Below are positions 62,365 to 64,000 of a stretch of 64,000 nt of DNA, piece by piece. The DNA comes from Rallus limicola. Lineage: Eukaryota > Chordata > Aves > Gruiformes > Rallidae. Both the position numbers and the translations under genes were made by a program. The notes under the pieces were generated by a model. It was not told the DNA's origin. It saw only the letters and a list, made by a program, of their open reading frames with translations, and did not search any database. How positions within the stretch are numbered: position 1 is the first letter of the stretch; each line of letters begins with the position of its first letter. The stretch covers positions 100,596,211 to 100,660,210 of the forward strand of contig JAKCOZ010000001.1 of assembly GCA_022605955.1 (NCBI GenBank), in the 5' to 3' direction.

Positions 62365-63542
62365 TGTCATAGTTTTCTGTGGCTGGGTTCTGGTGTAGAA
62401 GGGGAGTTGCAGGGATGGCTTCTGCAAGAAGCAGCCAGAAGCTCTCTGCAGGCCCGACAGAGCAAACACCAGCCGGCTCAAGGCCGGAACTGCTGCTGCC
62501 CATCAGTGACAGTCACAGAACCTCTGGGAATCACATTAATAGAAAAAAAACCAAACAACACAAGCAGCTGCATTTTGCCACCAGAGAAGGGAGTGATAAG
62601 ATATAAGAAACTGTGCAGACACCAAGGCAAGGGAAGGGGGGGAAGGGGCCCCCCAGGTGCCAGAGAGAAAGATGCCCCAGCAGCCTGTGGAGAAACCCCA
62701 TGGTGGAGCGAGTGTCCCCCTGCAGCCCATGGAAAAGGCTGAGACCCCCACACTGAAGCTCAGTGGAGCAGGTGGAGACATACAGAAGAAGCTGTGACCC
62801 GTGTTGGAGCTAGCCTCTCCTAGCACTTGCAGGCCATGGAGAGAGACAGAGACACAGAGATGAATGAGAGAGAGAAAGATAAACACAGGAGCAGGTTTGC
62901 TGGGGAGGGAGACTTGTGACCAGGCTAGAGCAGTCTGGGCCTGAGAGACTGAAAGACATTCTATGATTTATGACTGCACCCCATAGCAGTGACCCACGCT
63001 GGGGCAGCTGGCGAAGGCCTGAAGCCCCATGGGAAAGGACTCAGTTGGAGAACTTCATGGAGGACTGTCTCCTGTGGGTGGGACCCCATGCTGGAGCAGG
63101 GAAAGAGTTTCAGGAATACTCCCCTGCTTGGCTAAGGAGGAAAACAGCTTGTGAGGAACTGACTGAAACCCCCATTTCCCCAGTGTCTGCCCCTCCCCAT
63201 GCCCGAGTTGGGGGAAGAAAAGGGAGAAAAATCGTGACTGAATTGAAGTCTGCTCAGAAGGGAGGGGTGGGGAGAGGTGCTTTAAGATCTGGTCATACTT
63301 CTCATTACCTGACTCTGGTGCCACTGGGTGTGCAGGGCAGTGTCATAAATTAGCGTTTTGTTTCCTTTATTCCATGTTGAGTCTGTTGTGCGTATGATGT
63401 TAATTGTGGAATGATCTCTCCCTGTCCTTACCTCAACTCCTAAGCCTCTCAATATATATTTTCTCCCCTGCCCAGCTGAAAAGTGGAGTGACAGACCAAC
63501 TTTGGTGGGTGCCTGGCCTCTAGCCAGGGCTAAATCACCACA
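62365..63542 (+). mobile_element. Long GC-rich solo LTR, copy 3 (most complete, 1178 bp)
   Basis: It starts TGTCATAGTTTTCTGTGGC and ends GCCAGGGCTAAATCACCACA. The six bases before it are ATGGTG and the six after it AAGGTG, a five-of-six match that may be a mutated target duplication. In order it has CTGGGTTCTGGTGTAGAAGG, GGCCCGACAGAGC, CAGTGACAGTCACAG, GAAACTGTGCAGACACCAAGG and many degenerate GCTGGAGCAGG / CTGCAGCCCATGG units between 62690 and 63110. Its right part, with CCCTGTCCTTACCTCAAC near 63420, parallels the TTTATCTCAACCC stretch that follows the polyadenylation signal of the 600-bp LTRs, so plus is taken as sense. Frames of up to 127 codons are present on both strands and are not called as genes. 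No retroviral interior is next to it. Confidence 0.82.
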
Positions 63543-64000
63543 AAGGTGATATGTACATTTCCATCAGATAAGGAATCATAGCCAAAATCATCCTATAATG
63601 AGTTAATACTATAAGCTAATTCACATCTCCTTTGATCTCTGTGTCTTTCTTCCCCTATATAACATTATCCAATACAGCTTGGCAACTCATTTCCATATGC
63701 AGAGTACCCAAGCTGCTTCTTAAGAGTTATCCCTTTCTTATAGAGCTTAATTTACACATTATTGCAGTATTTTAAGAGAAAACAGCAGGCTTTTAACTTG
63801 CAATCACTTTTCATAGCCACTTAAAATTTCAGATACCTTTAACTTTTGCTGACTTTCTCAGCAGGGGCTCCAATGCTCATTTTGTTCCTGTTCCATTAAG
63901 AGCTGGGAGCTGCATTAGCCCTAAAGCCTAAGCAAGACAATGTCAAGCACTCAGATGTAAAAGTTAAAAAGTCCTCTGTCCCTGGAGTATTATAGCTACA
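63543..64000. other. Noncoding stretch; nothing recognised
   Basis: Ordinary mixed sequence up to the end of the window. No exon, RNA or repeat is recognised. Confidence 0.55.

Overview
This window looks like noncoding vertebrate DNA, almost certainly from a bird. It is AT-rich, with long poly-A/T runs and dinucleotide and tetranucleotide microsatellites. It holds no convincing host exon, no long ORF outside repeats, and none of the gene density of a microbe. Avian origin is inferred from several CR1 LINE 3' ends with the characteristic ATTCTATGATTCTATGA-type tail, and from solo LTRs of the type that begins TGTCCTGGTTTC and ends AAACCACGACA, common in passerines and related birds. The species is not determined. 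The window is best read as intergenic or deep intronic sequence.

Layout. 1-3975 is AT-rich sequence with simple repeats. 3976-4402 is a candidate LTR. 5867-6960 (minus) is a decayed non-LTR retrotransposon: remnants of a reverse transcriptase plus a C-terminal zinc-finger-like end. 8965-9746 (minus) is the first of three copies of a long GC-rich LTR of about 1.1-1.2 kb; the others are 46614-47687 (minus) and 62365-63542 (plus). 10527-10723 is a CR1 3' end. 12440-12790 (minus) is a broken endogenous-retrovirus protease fragment. LTRs of a second family of about 600 bp lie at 17163-17668 (minus), 21417-21814 (plus), 40935-41541 (minus), 47823-48640 (minus) and 51996-52608 (plus). Weaker LTR-like ends are at 19400-19655 and 27013-27386. 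Small CR1 fragments are at 39334-39463 (minus) and 44300-44375 (plus). From 22 to 39 kb almost nothing but AT-rich single-copy-looking DNA is seen.

The richest part is 46.6-53.3 kb. The LTR at 47823-48640 keeps a perfect 5-bp target duplication (CTCCC) and was itself hit by a CR1 at 48112-48335. Three kb further on the order is reversed: a 1.46-kb CR1 (51225-53300, minus) was split by an LTR at 51996-52608, also with a perfect 5-bp duplication (GCAGC). The two nests show that CR1 and this LTR family were active over overlapping periods. The younger-looking LTR (51996-52608) carries, near its 3' end, a 46-bp segment matching the body of initiator tRNA-Met at 44 of 46 positions. That is the most unusual thing in the window.

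No operon, CRISPR array, functional RNA gene or host protein-coding gene could be supported. Reading frames of 60-174 codons here are either inside LTRs and microsatellites or of a length expected by chance.
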